A stretch of 64,000 bases of DNA from Lysobacter sp. K5869 (lineage in GTDB: Bacteria; Pseudomonadota; Gammaproteobacteria; Xanthomonadales; Xanthomonadaceae). Every line of letters starts with the position of its first letter. Within the stretch, counting starts at the first letter, position 1. The DNA lies in contig NZ_CP072597.1 in assembly GCF_018847975.1 (NCBI RefSeq), forward strand, positions 434,001-498,000. Direction: 5' to 3'. Below are positions 46,549 to 54,922 of the stretch, piece by piece. Position numbers and translations under genes: made by a program. The notes beneath the pieces are model-generated. The model was not told the DNA's origin. It searched no databases and saw only the letters and a list, made by a program, of their open reading frames with translations.

Positions 46549-47076
46549 ATGAAGCACACCGACTTTGCCATCGGGACCGAGTTTGAAACCTGCACAGGCC
46601 AGCGTTGGCGCTGCACCGACGTCGGCCAGCGTTCGATTGTGGCGATCGAGCTGCGACCAGAACTGCACCCGGCCTGGTCCTGGGGTCCACCCTATCCGGT
46701 ACCGGAAGTGACCTTCGACGAACTGGACATCGCGGCCGTGCTCCAAAGCCAGGAAGATGCCATCCAGGAGACGCAAGCAGAAACCCAGCGCTCCCTGCAT
46801 CCGGGCTACCCCCATCCGGCAGCCCACACGATGATGAAGGCGCGGTGTTCTGACGATACACGCAGCTATCCGCGGCCTCGACTGCTCCGTATCGATCGCG
46901 TCGACGACGCCGGCGAAATCTACCATCCCTACGCCGTGGAACTCACCAACGAGGGCTGGCGCGTCCTTCTCTATGCGCCGTTCACTGAAGCATTCAGCGT
47001 CCTAGCGGAAACGGACTTTTTCCGCATGCGTCCGGCCTCATCATGGGACTTCGAGGCACGCAAGCATATGGACTAA
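46549..47076 (+). CDS. Hypothetical protein next to tniQ
   Basis: A 175-residue protein that begins MKHTDFAIGTEFETCTGQRW, continues RCTDVGQRSIVAIELRPEL and ends WDFEARKHMD. It resembles uncharacterised proteins seen in accessory regions, with a beta-rich N-terminus that may bind nucleic acid or ligand; no family name is certain. The ATG has a weak GGGAA upstream; a TTG at 46501 would add 16 residues. Its 3' end overlaps the convergent tniQ by 83 bp, which suggests a fusion point or late stop in one of them. Confidence 0.6.
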   Translation: MKHTDFAIGTEFETCTGQRWRCTDVGQRSIVAIELRPELHPAWSWGPPYPVPEVTFDELDIAAVLQSQEDAIQETQAETQRSLHPGYPHPAAHTMMKARCSDDTRSYPRPRLLRIDRVDDAGEIYHPYAVELTNEGWRVLLYAPFTEAFSVLAETDFFRMRPASSWDFEARKHMD

Positions 47077-48106
47077 CAGGCCCGTCGACGCCGCATCGTA
47101 CTGCAGATCCAGGCGGCTTAGTTTCCACCGCGGTCCCGTCGAAGTCGCTCCCGCCACCAAGTCCATGACCTAGCTTTGGCATCTGCCCCCACCAAGGATC
47201 GCCAGCGCCGTGATCTCCCTGCGGCGCCAACGCCTGAGCGGCGAACACGAAGTAGCTTCGACGCCATCCCAAGTCCCATGCGCGGCGCAGCGCACTGTTG
47301 AGGCACGAACCTCGGACGCGCTCCGGGTACTCGACATATGGGTCGAACCAAGCACTGTAAGTTTCGTCGATCGTGGCCGGACGGGCACGGCTGACCATCT
47401 GTTGCCGCCAGAACTTCATCGTCGAGATGATCATCTCGTGCCCCAACCCCCGCAGTCTTACGGATGGGTTGTCATCGGGCAGGATGAGCAACTCGTCTTC
47501 TGATTGCTTCTCCATGAGGCGCTGGAACGCGTCCAAGCAATTCAATGCGGCTGAAACTCGAGAGTCGGCCCCCGGGGCGCGAACATCCAGAAGCTCATTG
47601 AGCTTTCGCTGATGCTGCTGAAAGAACAAAGGCGCTGAGCCTGCCTCGCCCGATTGCTGGATCCATGCTCGAGGCAACCGACGCATCCCCCCGGAACTGA
47701 CGTCCAGCCAATTGAACAAGGGGACTCGATGCTTCCAACAGCTCGTCACCAGCACTGGCACCCAATCAAGGCGAAAGTAAGGCGTCCTCCCCAGCGCCAG
47801 ATCTTCCTCGAAGCAGCGAACACAATAGGAGGTGCGATGAGATGATCCGAGGACCCAGTGATGAAAGCCTCGGTGGCTGTCCACAGGTGAGCGCCAGTTC
47901 GGCACAGCGTCGCCTATGCACGATTGGATGAGCGGATGGGGGCGGAGGTCTAAATCGTAAGTCCGATCCGAAGATCCAGCGGGTCGACCAAGGTCCGCCA
48001 ATAACGCCATCAGCGGCGTACCATAGAACTGCGCCGCCCGCCCTATAACCGAGGATAAGCTTTCGCCCTCGTAAGGCGGGTCCACCCGTAACGTAAGCCC
48101 GCCCAT
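46994..48106 (-). CDS. tniQ: TniQ/TnsD-family target selection protein
   Basis: A 370-residue transposition protein that links the target site to the TnsC ring. The N-terminus LRVDPPYEGESLSSVIGRAA is typical of TniQ, and the zinc site is Cys95, Cys98, Cys123, His126 (YCVRCFEEDLALG ... VTSCWKHRVPLF). The last 60 residues are Pro/Gly-rich and unlike the family, so the native end may have been lost. The start overlaps the tnsC stop (TGATG). Its size is between that of the short TniQ of CRISPR-linked elements and the long TnsD. Confidence 0.85.
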   Translation of the reverse strand: MGGLTLRVDPPYEGESLSSVIGRAAQFYGTPLMALLADLGRPAGSSDRTYDLDLRPHPLIQSCIGDAVPNWRSPVDSHRGFHHWVLGSSHRTSYCVRCFEEDLALGRTPYFRLDWVPVLVTSCWKHRVPLFNWLDVSSGGMRRLPRAWIQQSGEAGSAPLFFQQHQRKLNELLDVRAPGADSRVSAALNCLDAFQRLMEKQSEDELLILPDDNPSVRLRGLGHEMIISTMKFWRQQMVSRARPATIDETYSAWFDPYVEYPERVRGSCLNSALRRAWDLGWRRSYFVFAAQALAPQGDHGAGDPWWGQMPKLGHGLGGGSDFDGTAVETKPPGSAVRCGVDGPVSPYACVPRSPMMRPDACGKSPFPLGR

Positions 48107-49056
48107 CACGGCTTCCCCTGCGGACGAATCGCACAACGTGCCGGGCGCATGACTGCGGTTTCCAGCCGCGACATCGTTATGAACCGCTCCCCTTCGCACA
48201 AGGCTTCCAGCGCCGCGTTCTGGAGCCGGGTGACGATCCTGCCCAAGGTCCCACCGCCCACCTTGGCCATATGCTTGACGACCTCTTCTCGACCCAAGTG
48301 AGACGGCTCGGAGAACGGGAGACAGCGCTCATAGGTCGCCAGAAAGTTGGCAAGGGTGCTATCGGCTTTCCAGCGGGGCAAGACGTATTCAGTAAAGCGG
48401 GCCTCTAAGTGCGGGTCGCTAGCCAAGCCCTGAAAAGCCTTGTCGGTGCCAAAGCCCAGCACATGCATCTGCAACTCGTTCATCAGAAATTTGATGCCCT
48501 CCAGCGCCCGCTGCTGCTCGCGCTCGTTACCGAGCATGATGTCCTGCACTTCATCCAGCACCAAGAGGCGGCACCCCACACTGCGCAGCAGCCGGCTGAC
48601 CAGCGTTTCCCGGTCGCTCACCCTGTGGGATATCCGGGCCGGGCTTCCCAGGCTTTCAAGGATGCGGCCATAGACGGTACGTGCATCTCGAGCGCCCGAC
48701 ATACTGATCTCCACCACGAACGGGCGATCAAGGTTGCTGCGGTCGTTGTACTGACGATTGATGATATGGGCGAGCGTCGTCTTTCCGTTGCCGCGTTCGG
48801 AGCTCACAACGATTCCACGCGCTCGGGTTTGCCTGGGCTCGTAGATCAACCACTCGGCCTGGCCTTTCACAGAATCGAACGCGGGGTAGCGAACGAGTCG
48901 GTCCTGCAGCACGTGCTGGATACGCGCCTCCAAGGGCGCCTCTAAGAGGGCCTGAGTTGCCTGCTCCAAGCGGCCAGAAACCGAGATGCTCGGGTTGCGG
49001 TTTCCGTTCGGTTGCGAATCGTCATCGCAAAAAGTGGTTTCGTCGAAATTATTCAT
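48106..49056 (-). CDS. tnsC: TnsC/TniB-family AAA+ transposition regulator
   Basis: A 316-residue AAA+ ATPase that forms rings on DNA and activates the transposase. Walker A is SERGNGKTT (86-94), Walker B is LLVLDEVQD (164-172), and the sensor region is LQMHVLGFGTDKAFQGLASD. The family match is to TniB/TnsC of Tn7/Tn5053-type elements. The ATG at 49056 overlaps the stop of the upstream gene by 8 bp; the longer open frame is the shadow of that gene. Confidence 0.88.
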   Translation of the reverse strand: MNNFDETTFCDDDSQPNGNRNPSISVSGRLEQATQALLEAPLEARIQHVLQDRLVRYPAFDSVKGQAEWLIYEPRQTRARGIVVSSERGNGKTTLAHIINRQYNDRSNLDRPFVVEISMSGARDARTVYGRILESLGSPARISHRVSDRETLVSRLLRSVGCRLLVLDEVQDIMLGNEREQQRALEGIKFLMNELQMHVLGFGTDKAFQGLASDPHLEARFTEYVLPRWKADSTLANFLATYERCLPFSEPSHLGREEVVKHMAKVGGGTLGRIVTRLQNAALEALCEGERFITMSRLETAVMRPARCAIRPQGKP

Positions 49057-49600
49057 AAGTATCGATCTCGTAAATGCGAATAGAGGTGATGTCACCCGCC
49101 GGTTCGAGTTCGGATTCGGTGACGATGTGAACTGCGGTGTCCGCAGGCAGCGAGCGCTCTGGCGTAGGGGCCGACACGCCACGGAATTGGTCCCCTGCGG
49201 CCTCTGTGGCGCGCCTGCGGCGGACGCGCCTGGAGGCCTTGAGCTCCGCAACGCGCTCGTCGTTTCGGCGCATGCTGGCGTGCCTTCTGGCGACTCGCTC
49301 CGGGTCTTTTCCGAGACTGTCTTCGTAGCGGCGTCGGGACTGCCACTCGGCCAGCGAGATGGCCGCGATGCCCGGGGTTGTCACCGAACACCGGACCAGC
49401 ATGCCGCCCGGTGTGCGTACGTAGACGAACGTGATGTCCCTTGGGTCGTAGGTGACCATGACCTTCTTGCGCTGCCCAACCCAAGATGACAAAACGTCCG
49501 ACCAGTACTGCAGGTTGTTAATTTCCACGCCGGTTCGAGTGAGTACCCGGTAGTCGCCCGGTAGAAAGGCCGCCAGAAATTCCAATGGATCACGCTGCAC
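49049..49600 (-). CDS. tnsB: C-terminal half of TnsB-like transposase (Mu_transpos_C part)
   Basis: A 183-residue frame that begins with GTG at 49600, inside the end of the catalytic TnsB gene but in another reading frame. The part QRDPLEFLAAFLPGDYRVLT, LQYWSDVLSSW, and DPRDITFVYVRTPGGMLVRC is the beta-barrel domain that follows the catalytic core in Mu/TnsB transposases; the basic tail (SRRVRRRRATEAAG) may contact TnsC. GGAGG lies six bases before the GTG, so it can be translated on its own. The alternative is a frameshift that split one tnsB gene. Confidence 0.75.
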   Translation of the reverse strand: MQRDPLEFLAAFLPGDYRVLTRTGVEINNLQYWSDVLSSWVGQRKKVMVTYDPRDITFVYVRTPGGMLVRCSVTTPGIAAISLAEWQSRRRYEDSLGKDPERVARRHASMRRNDERVAELKASRRVRRRRATEAAGDQFRGVSAPTPERSLPADTAVHIVTESELEPAGDITSIRIYEIDTYE

Positions 49601-50876
49601 GCTCGGCCTCCATGACGCGTTTCCACGCGGCTTCCGGAGGGATACGGAGCATGCGATGAGGCAACAGGTGGTAGCGACCCAGTAGTTGCTCCACAAACCA
49701 CGAGCGCACTTGGCTCAGGGTTAATGCGGCATGTTTGACGCTGTCGTAGTCGCGACGCGCCTTGACCGAATTCTTGGTCGTTCCCGGGAGCAGATGGCAC
49801 TGCCCTACCATCGTCCCAATCAGGCGTTCAATGCTTCCACCGTAGTGCGGACTACCCACTGGGCGATACGTCAGCAAGATCCCGTACTGTTCGCAGCCAC
49901 GCCGAAACGCCGCCGAAACGAAGTCCTTTCCGTTGTCGACGACGATCTCCTTCGGAACGCCATGCATGATCCAGTCCAACGGAACGCCGAACTCGGCTGC
50001 CGGCGACTTAGGCAGAACGCAGTGGGTCAAGCACAACGCGACCGACAGGATTGAAGGCGCCTCGAAGCCAATGTGAATTCCGAGGACGCAGCGGGTGCAG
50101 ACGTCGATTGCGACTGTCAGCCACGGCCGGCCAACGTAGTCGCAGTAGGGGTCGTCCGATCGGATCATGACATCCAGTGGTGTGTGATCGATCTCGACGC
50201 GTTCCAGAGGCCTGCTGACCTCGACGTGCCCCGGCATCGGTTCGTACTGATAACGAGCCGCTTTCGCGCCGATCCGCTTACGTTGCGAATCACGGTTCTG
50301 GTAATCGTCGAGTCTTGAGGAAACCGTTCTGAACGCTGGGGGCCTGAGCCCCTGTCGCGCGCACTCGGCCACAGTACGTTCATGCAGCGCTGTCCTGGTC
50401 CAACGCTCAGGCTGAAGGAAATATGCTTCGATCATCTCGGTGATCACGCGCTCGACTTCCGCGGGCAGTACCTTGGCCCCTGCTTTTCGACCAGTGACCT
50501 GGATAACCAAGCCGCTGGTTGTCTCGTGTTGTCGGAAATCGCGAATCAAACGCCAAAGTTGCCGTTCAGACAGATCCAGCTTCGAAGCTGCCGCTTTCAC
50601 ATCACCGCGTGTCGGCGCTCCGTCAGCTACTAGAGTGCGGATTGCGCCCGCTCGGCCCGCGGCCTTTTGCCAGTCCTCACTGGAGATACGCGAGAGTGTT
50701 GAACCTGCCAGGATGTCTTTGGCCGGGGCAATTGCGATCACTTCGTTGCGGCCGACGGTGGCTACCCCAAGCTCACCTAAGTCGATGAGCACGGTGTCGT
50801 GACCGGGCATCTCAAGTACTGAGGCGTAGAGCGCCTTGTAGAGAACCTGCTGCCCGACCTTGAGCTCAGAAGCCAT
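49590..50876 (-). CDS. tnsB: TnsB-like DDE transposase, catalytic part
   Basis: A 428-residue protein with the N-terminal DNA-binding helices (SKLDLSERQLWRLIRDFRQH) and an rve catalytic core: Asp230 (VEIDHTPLDV), Asp314 (IVVDNGKDF) and Glu350 (GGSIERLIG), with exactly 35 residues between the last two. It performs strand transfer of Tn7-like elements. Full TnsB proteins continue into a beta-barrel domain; here the frame stops at residue 428 and that domain is in the next frame. The start overlaps tnsA by 11 bp. Confidence 0.88.
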   Translation of the reverse strand: MASELKVGQQVLYKALYASVLEMPGHDTVLIDLGELGVATVGRNEVIAIAPAKDILAGSTLSRISSEDWQKAAGRAGAIRTLVADGAPTRGDVKAAASKLDLSERQLWRLIRDFRQHETTSGLVIQVTGRKAGAKVLPAEVERVITEMIEAYFLQPERWTRTALHERTVAECARQGLRPPAFRTVSSRLDDYQNRDSQRKRIGAKAARYQYEPMPGHVEVSRPLERVEIDHTPLDVMIRSDDPYCDYVGRPWLTVAIDVCTRCVLGIHIGFEAPSILSVALCLTHCVLPKSPAAEFGVPLDWIMHGVPKEIVVDNGKDFVSAAFRRGCEQYGILLTYRPVGSPHYGGSIERLIGTMVGQCHLLPGTTKNSVKARRDYDSVKHAALTLSQVRSWFVEQLLGRYHLLPHRMLRIPPEAAWKRVMEAERAA

Positions 50877-51375
50877 AGAGGCGCTCCTCAGTCTCATCGG
50901 GGAGGAGGTCCCAGTCGGTGACCAGTGCCACGGCATGGCCTGTGGCTTGGCGCACTACATTGAACTGGCGCCGGAGCGTGCCCTCCGCTTCGATCGCCCG
51001 GCGCTGGGGCTTGACCTCGACAAAGGTCAGCGCCTCGAACCCCAGCGCTTTCAACGCTAGCGGCACCTCGGATAGTTGCACGAGAAGATCGGGGGTATAG
51101 CGATGAGCACGGCCGTCGTGGCGGTAAAAAATCGTCACCGGCTGAGACTTGATCAATACCGTTTGTGGGTATCGCGCCAACACCGAAATGACGCGGCACT
51201 CCAAACGGGATTCGAATGCGACCGCCGGATGCCCTTCCCGAACGGGGTACCAGCCACGCATGTGCGTGCTCCGAGATAGGGGAATGCGCCGGTAGTCGGG
51301 AACGACACCTTCGATCTCATAAAGGTCATCGTTGGGCACGGCGAGTCGGCCGCGCAGGTCGGATATGCAGCACAT
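50866..51375 (-). CDS. tnsA: TnsA-like endonuclease
   Basis: A 169-residue restriction-like nuclease that cuts the 5' ends of a Tn7-like element. The PD-(D/E)xK site is Glu55 or Glu59 (FESRLE), Asp96 (YTPDLLV) and Glu120-Val-Lys122 (FVEVKP). The N-terminus has MRGWYPVREG, usual for the family. It is shorter than Tn7 TnsA and lacks much of the C-terminal domain that contacts TnsC. It is the first gene of a five-frame operon in which every junction overlaps. Confidence 0.85.
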   Translation of the reverse strand: MCCISDLRGRLAVPNDDLYEIEGVVPDYRRIPLSRSTHMRGWYPVREGHPAVAFESRLECRVISVLARYPQTVLIKSQPVTIFYRHDGRAHRYTPDLLVQLSEVPLALKALGFEALTFVEVKPQRRAIEAEGTLRRQFNVVRQATGHAVALVTDWDLLPDETEERLYGF

Positions 51376-51382
51376 GGAGATT

Positions 51383-51412
51383 CCTCAATCCAGGGGTTTG
51401 AATGGATTGAGG
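51383..51412. promoter_or_regulatory. 10-bp perfect palindrome upstream of tnsA
   Basis: CCTCAATCCA (51383-51392) and TGGATTGAGG (51403-51412) surround a 10-nt spacer, only 8 bp before the tnsA start. It is a likely operator, or an RNA hairpin covering the tnsA translation start. No T-run follows. Confidence 0.55.
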
Positions 51413-51540
51413 CCCGAGCGCAGCAAGACTTGGCCGAACACCACACTCGCCTCCCTTGACGCGAGGGGACGGGCATGGGAGGCTAAAGGCGTCGAGACAG
51501 GCAAGTTCGACGGCTGCACCGAAAGACGAGATACAAAGGA

Positions 51541-51566
51541 CCCAAGCGTTGGCGCGCTTGGGTTTT
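51541..51566 (+). terminator. Terminator in the gap next to tnsA
   Basis: CCCAAGCG and CGCTTGGG form an 8-bp stem around a 6-nt loop, followed by TTTTCTCG on the + strand. No + strand gene ends here, so it may end a short transcript from 51.4-51.5 kb, or the gene at 51605 may use it weakly. Confidence 0.6.
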
Positions 51567-51604
51567 CTCGTTTCTGGGGCCTCAGCAGGGTAATGCGAGC
51601 GTGG

Positions 51605-51901
51605 TTAGCTCATGGATCCTCCTTTGACTTGCGAATGCGCGTCGACCTGCGCCAGCCAGCGGGCCACATCGCCCGCATGAGCGAATCGCCCCCGCCGACC
51701 GGCAATTTTGAAGACCGGAAACCCCACGACCTGTCTACGAACCGCGAGGCGTAATGCCTCCGAGTTGGGGTACCCCGCGACCCGCACCAGGTCTGCCCCC
51801 CGGATCAATGGTCCGTAGCGACCCAGCAGCAGTTGCTCGTAATGGAAGACCAGCTCGCCCAGAGCCGGGCCCTCCGTGCTCGCATGTTCTTGATCGACCA
51901 T
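51605..51901 (-). CDS. Small protein with winged-helix-like pattern
   Basis: A 98-residue protein: FHYEQLLLGRYGPLIRGADL, then VRVAGYPNSEALRLAVRRQ, VVGFPVFKIAGRRGRFAHAG and DVARWLAQVDAH. The last two resemble the wing of excisionase-like or small DNA-binding proteins (RR-R-F-A..-DVA-WL). The ATG at 51901 is chosen because further upstream the frame is the shadow of the divergent gene. Function is inferred only. Confidence 0.55.
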   Translation of the reverse strand: MVDQEHASTEGPALGELVFHYEQLLLGRYGPLIRGADLVRVAGYPNSEALRLAVRRQVVGFPVFKIAGRRGRFAHAGDVARWLAQVDAHSQVKGGSMS

Positions 51902-51999
51902 GCAGAAACCGTACAAGCCAGGTCCTGACTTGCATACGGTGAAACGGCTATCGTTGAAGTACCGCAGTCGGTACTTTGCCGCCCCTCTAAATACCGCCA

Positions 52000-52986
52000 A
52001 TGTCGCCAGCCTCTGAGACCCGCCCCAGCCCGGCCCAGGCGCAGTACCGCCTGTCCCTGCTCCGTGGGGCGGCGTGTTATGCGGAGTTCGCCCTGCTGGC
52101 CAAGACGTGGACGACCACGGGCATTGAGGCCAGCCTTGACGGCAAGGGGGTCGGCACCCAACGGGGCGCCACCAGCGGAGAGGGAACGCGGAAGTACGCG
52201 CGCTACTTGGTAGGCGCCATTCCGAGCGAAAAGACAATCAATGCCATCTCGAAAAAGCACGGGAATACAGCACTGCGGTTCTGGGCAGCTCATCCCATCG
52301 GGCAATTACTCACCGACGGCGACTTGAGCGCGGACACTGTGTTGCGCTTGCTGGAAATGCTGCCTGCTGGAATAGCGCGAAGTCGCGTCTGGGACGAGTC
52401 TCCCGAAGCGCTTGCACGAAGTTCGTTTCGACGCGAAGTGCCTGACGACATCGACACCATCAACGCCTTGGCAGATCTGCGAACAACAGATGCGTTCCTC
52501 GCTCTGCTTGGGCGCCACCGACTTCGTCGCCTGATGGGTCAGACGGAACTCGACGATGTCTATGAGTTCGCTCTTATGGATTGCTTTGCCGCGGTAGTAG
52601 GCAACTCTCCGCACCTATGTCTTACGAAGCACGTTCTAGTCCCAGTATTTGCAGACTATCTCGAATGGCCTTTTGGCGAAGTAGCCACGCAACGCTCTAT
52701 CGCGGGACTCGACGATGGAAGTCGTGCAGAGTACTGGGATGATGTCGCGCGGAAAATTGATAGAGCACGCATGGAAGCGGAGCTCCGTGGCATTTCTATG
52801 CCACCGAAAAAATACATCGAAGACTTCAAGCACGTACGCCCGCGACGTCACCACACCAGGTCCGTTGCTAGTTGCAACACAGATCCGCCCCTTCGCCCCA
52901 CCAAGGCTCAAAAACGGACCCGTGATTCGTCAAGAACATCACGCCCGACATCGACGAAGGACTTTGATACCGGATCGGCAGACTGA
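52000..52986 (+). CDS. Hypothetical protein
   Basis: A 328-residue soluble protein of unknown family. It begins MSPASETRPSPAQAQYRLSL and has RKYARYLVGAIPSEKTINAI, ALRFWAAHPIGQLL and DAFLALLGRHRLRRLMGQ; the middle is helical. The last 60 residues are basic, Ser/Thr-rich and low-complexity. It is divergent from the small winged-helix-like gene, with about 98 bp between the starts for both promoters. Confidence 0.6.
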   Translation: MSPASETRPSPAQAQYRLSLLRGAACYAEFALLAKTWTTTGIEASLDGKGVGTQRGATSGEGTRKYARYLVGAIPSEKTINAISKKHGNTALRFWAAHPIGQLLTDGDLSADTVLRLLEMLPAGIARSRVWDESPEALARSSFRREVPDDIDTINALADLRTTDAFLALLGRHRLRRLMGQTELDDVYEFALMDCFAAVVGNSPHLCLTKHVLVPVFADYLEWPFGEVATQRSIAGLDDGSRAEYWDDVARKIDRARMEAELRGISMPPKKYIEDFKHVRPRRHHTRSVASCNTDPPLRPTKAQKRTRDSSRTSRPTSTKDFDTGSAD

Positions 52987-53076
52987 AACGGTGCAATCCA
53001 CGACATCACTGTCGCACCGGCCTGATGGAAGCGCCTCCGAGAACGCGACACCAGAAACCAAGACTGCGTAGCAGCT

Positions 53077-53901
53077 TCAATGAGCGCTTTGAACCGGGCG
53101 TTTTTCGGGAGGAGGGAGTTCCTCGGCTTGAGCCACCAACGGGCAAGCTTTCCGCAAAAACTTCGGGCCATCGTTGGTCAGCCGACCGACGATGACTAGA
53201 TCATCGTTGATACGCATGACGCGATCGTTCTCTACCGCCGAGCAGCCCGGATCTCGATGCATGTCGAGGCTATAGGCTGCACGTGCTGCTAAGGGACGCG
53301 TCACAGCACCGTAGGAACTTGATGCAGCCCATGATGCTAAGAGAAGAAGAAATAGGTAGCCCAGCATCCTGGCGAAAAACATCCAGGCGCCGCCGTCCGC
53401 CTTTTGTGTAACGAGCTTAGTCCCGGCGACGGAGAGAAGCAGCGGCAGCGCGGCGATGCCGCAGACCATTACTGCCAGACCCAGGATCGGCATAAACGAC
53501 AGAGGCGTCAGGAATGCGATCGTAGTCTTGAAGTGAGACGGATCCTGGCCGGTTGCCTCGGAAACCGTCCACGCGCTACCACCCGCCGCAGTGGCCGCCG
53601 CCATCACTCCCAAGATGCTGGAGACAACCTTTATCAAGTGTGGATTGAGTCGGCGGACGCCCCAGAGATAGGCGTCCACGACAAAACCAATGGCGCAGCA
53701 CGCCATGCCCGTCATGAACACAACGTCCGAGATCACGTCTATGCCATGGACGGCCATCACCACGACACCGGCCACGGCCAACGCCCAGCCAGCGCAGTAC
53801 AGACGGGCCGGCCCCGCCATGCTGTCCCACCAAGCCCGCAATCTCGGAAACCTGGGAGGTGGGTCCAAAGGATTCTCTTCGATCGGGGGAGCCATTTGCA
53901 T
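53077..53901 (-). CDS. Hypothetical membrane protein
   Basis: A 274-residue protein with about five membrane helices (LYCAGWALAVAGVVVMAVHG, DVVFMTGMACCAIGFVVDAY, VVSSILGVMAAATAAGG, FMPILGLAVMVCGIAALPLL, MLGYLFLLLLASWAASS) and a soluble tail with two cysteines (DPGCSAVENDR ... LRKACPLVAQ). A second in-frame ATG lies two codons in. No family is recognised. It is on the strand opposite to the nuclease operon and may be unrelated to it. Confidence 0.6.
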   Translation of the reverse strand: MQMAPPIEENPLDPPPRFPRLRAWWDSMAGPARLYCAGWALAVAGVVVMAVHGIDVISDVVFMTGMACCAIGFVVDAYLWGVRRLNPHLIKVVSSILGVMAAATAAGGSAWTVSEATGQDPSHFKTTIAFLTPLSFMPILGLAVMVCGIAALPLLLSVAGTKLVTQKADGGAWMFFARMLGYLFLLLLASWAASSSYGAVTRPLAARAAYSLDMHRDPGCSAVENDRVMRINDDLVIVGRLTNDGPKFLRKACPLVAQAEELPPPEKRPVQSAH

Positions 53902-54094
53902 GGGCTACGTCCTGTCGGTGGAAATGAAGGCTATGCGCATGCTGGAGATCTGTCGTCTCAGCCAGTGAGATTCCCGCAAGGGTGCTTCCAACCGGATGCC
54001 TGACTAAAAGGAGCTCAGACCGGCGGCACACCCGGTGGCCTCTATGCTCCGGCACCAGGGCCCTATACTCGAGACAGCCCAATAATCAGCCGCC

Positions 54095-54844
54095 ATGTCT
54101 AACGCCCCCCTGCCCTCCATCAATGTTGAGCACGCGTTCGCCGATTTTATTCGCGCCTTTGGCGGAGAGGTACTAGAGGACACGCTCGGCACGGGAGTCA
54201 GCTTCAAGAACGCAGACTACCTGTTCCGGGAAATCGGCGTCATTGGAGAGTTGAAACGGCTTGTTTCCGACACAACCGACGATGCAGGACTCCAGCGAAA
54301 GATCCAAGAGAAGTTTGATCGATGGATGGAGGATGGGACCATAGGGCTCGTGTACGGAACAAACCGAATCAACTCGCGGCAACTTCCTGAGCATTGCCAG
54401 CATGAACTCATCGACATATTTCGCCCAGCAATCCAGCGCCGAATAGTCGAAGCCAATAAGCAGATCCGCAGCACCGCAGGGGAACTTGGAATTGCAAACG
54501 CAAAAGGGCTATTGCTCATCGCCAACGACGGCAATTTCGGCCTAGAAGCTGATGCAGCCCGCTACTTGATTGGCAAAGCCATAGGGAATTCGTGCAGCTC
54601 TATACACTCGATCATCTACTTCACGGTAAACATGCGGGCCTCCAGTCCCATGACGGACAAGGACGCACTGGTGTGGATGAACCTCAATCGTCGCTCAATA
54701 CTCGCCCCTGTCGATCCAGACTTCGTAAAGCGGCTCTTCGACGGCTGGCGTAAGTACCTTGAGAACATGCTGAGTGTCACGATCGACCACATCGAGGCTG
54801 ACCGCACCGATCTAGACACCATACGGCTAATCCGCCCCAACTAA
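54095..54844 (+). CDS. Predicted restriction-like nuclease, first gene of the STAND operon
   Basis: A 249-residue soluble protein without a recognised family. Near the N-terminus an acidic helix (VEHAFADFIRAFGGEVLED) is followed by Asp41 in NADYLFREIG and Glu52-Leu-Lys54 in GVIGELKRL, the order of a PD-(D/E)xK active site. The rest is helix and strand mixed (GLLLIANDGNFGLEADAARY, SIHSIIYFTVN). It lies about 80 bp upstream of the giant gene on the same strand. The nuclease role is inferred from this motif. Confidence 0.55.
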   Translation: MSNAPLPSINVEHAFADFIRAFGGEVLEDTLGTGVSFKNADYLFREIGVIGELKRLVSDTTDDAGLQRKIQEKFDRWMEDGTIGLVYGTNRINSRQLPEHCQHELIDIFRPAIQRRIVEANKQIRSTAGELGIANAKGLLLIANDGNFGLEADAARYLIGKAIGNSCSSIHSIIYFTVNMRASSPMTDKDALVWMNLNRRSILAPVDPDFVKRLFDGWRKYLENMLSVTIDHIEADRTDLDTIRLIRPN

Positions 54845-54922
54845 AGTCGTGAGGGGCTGGGAGAAACTTGATACTGATTCACGGACACGGGAACCCCGCC
54901 CGGCCCCAGTTCAACCATCTCC

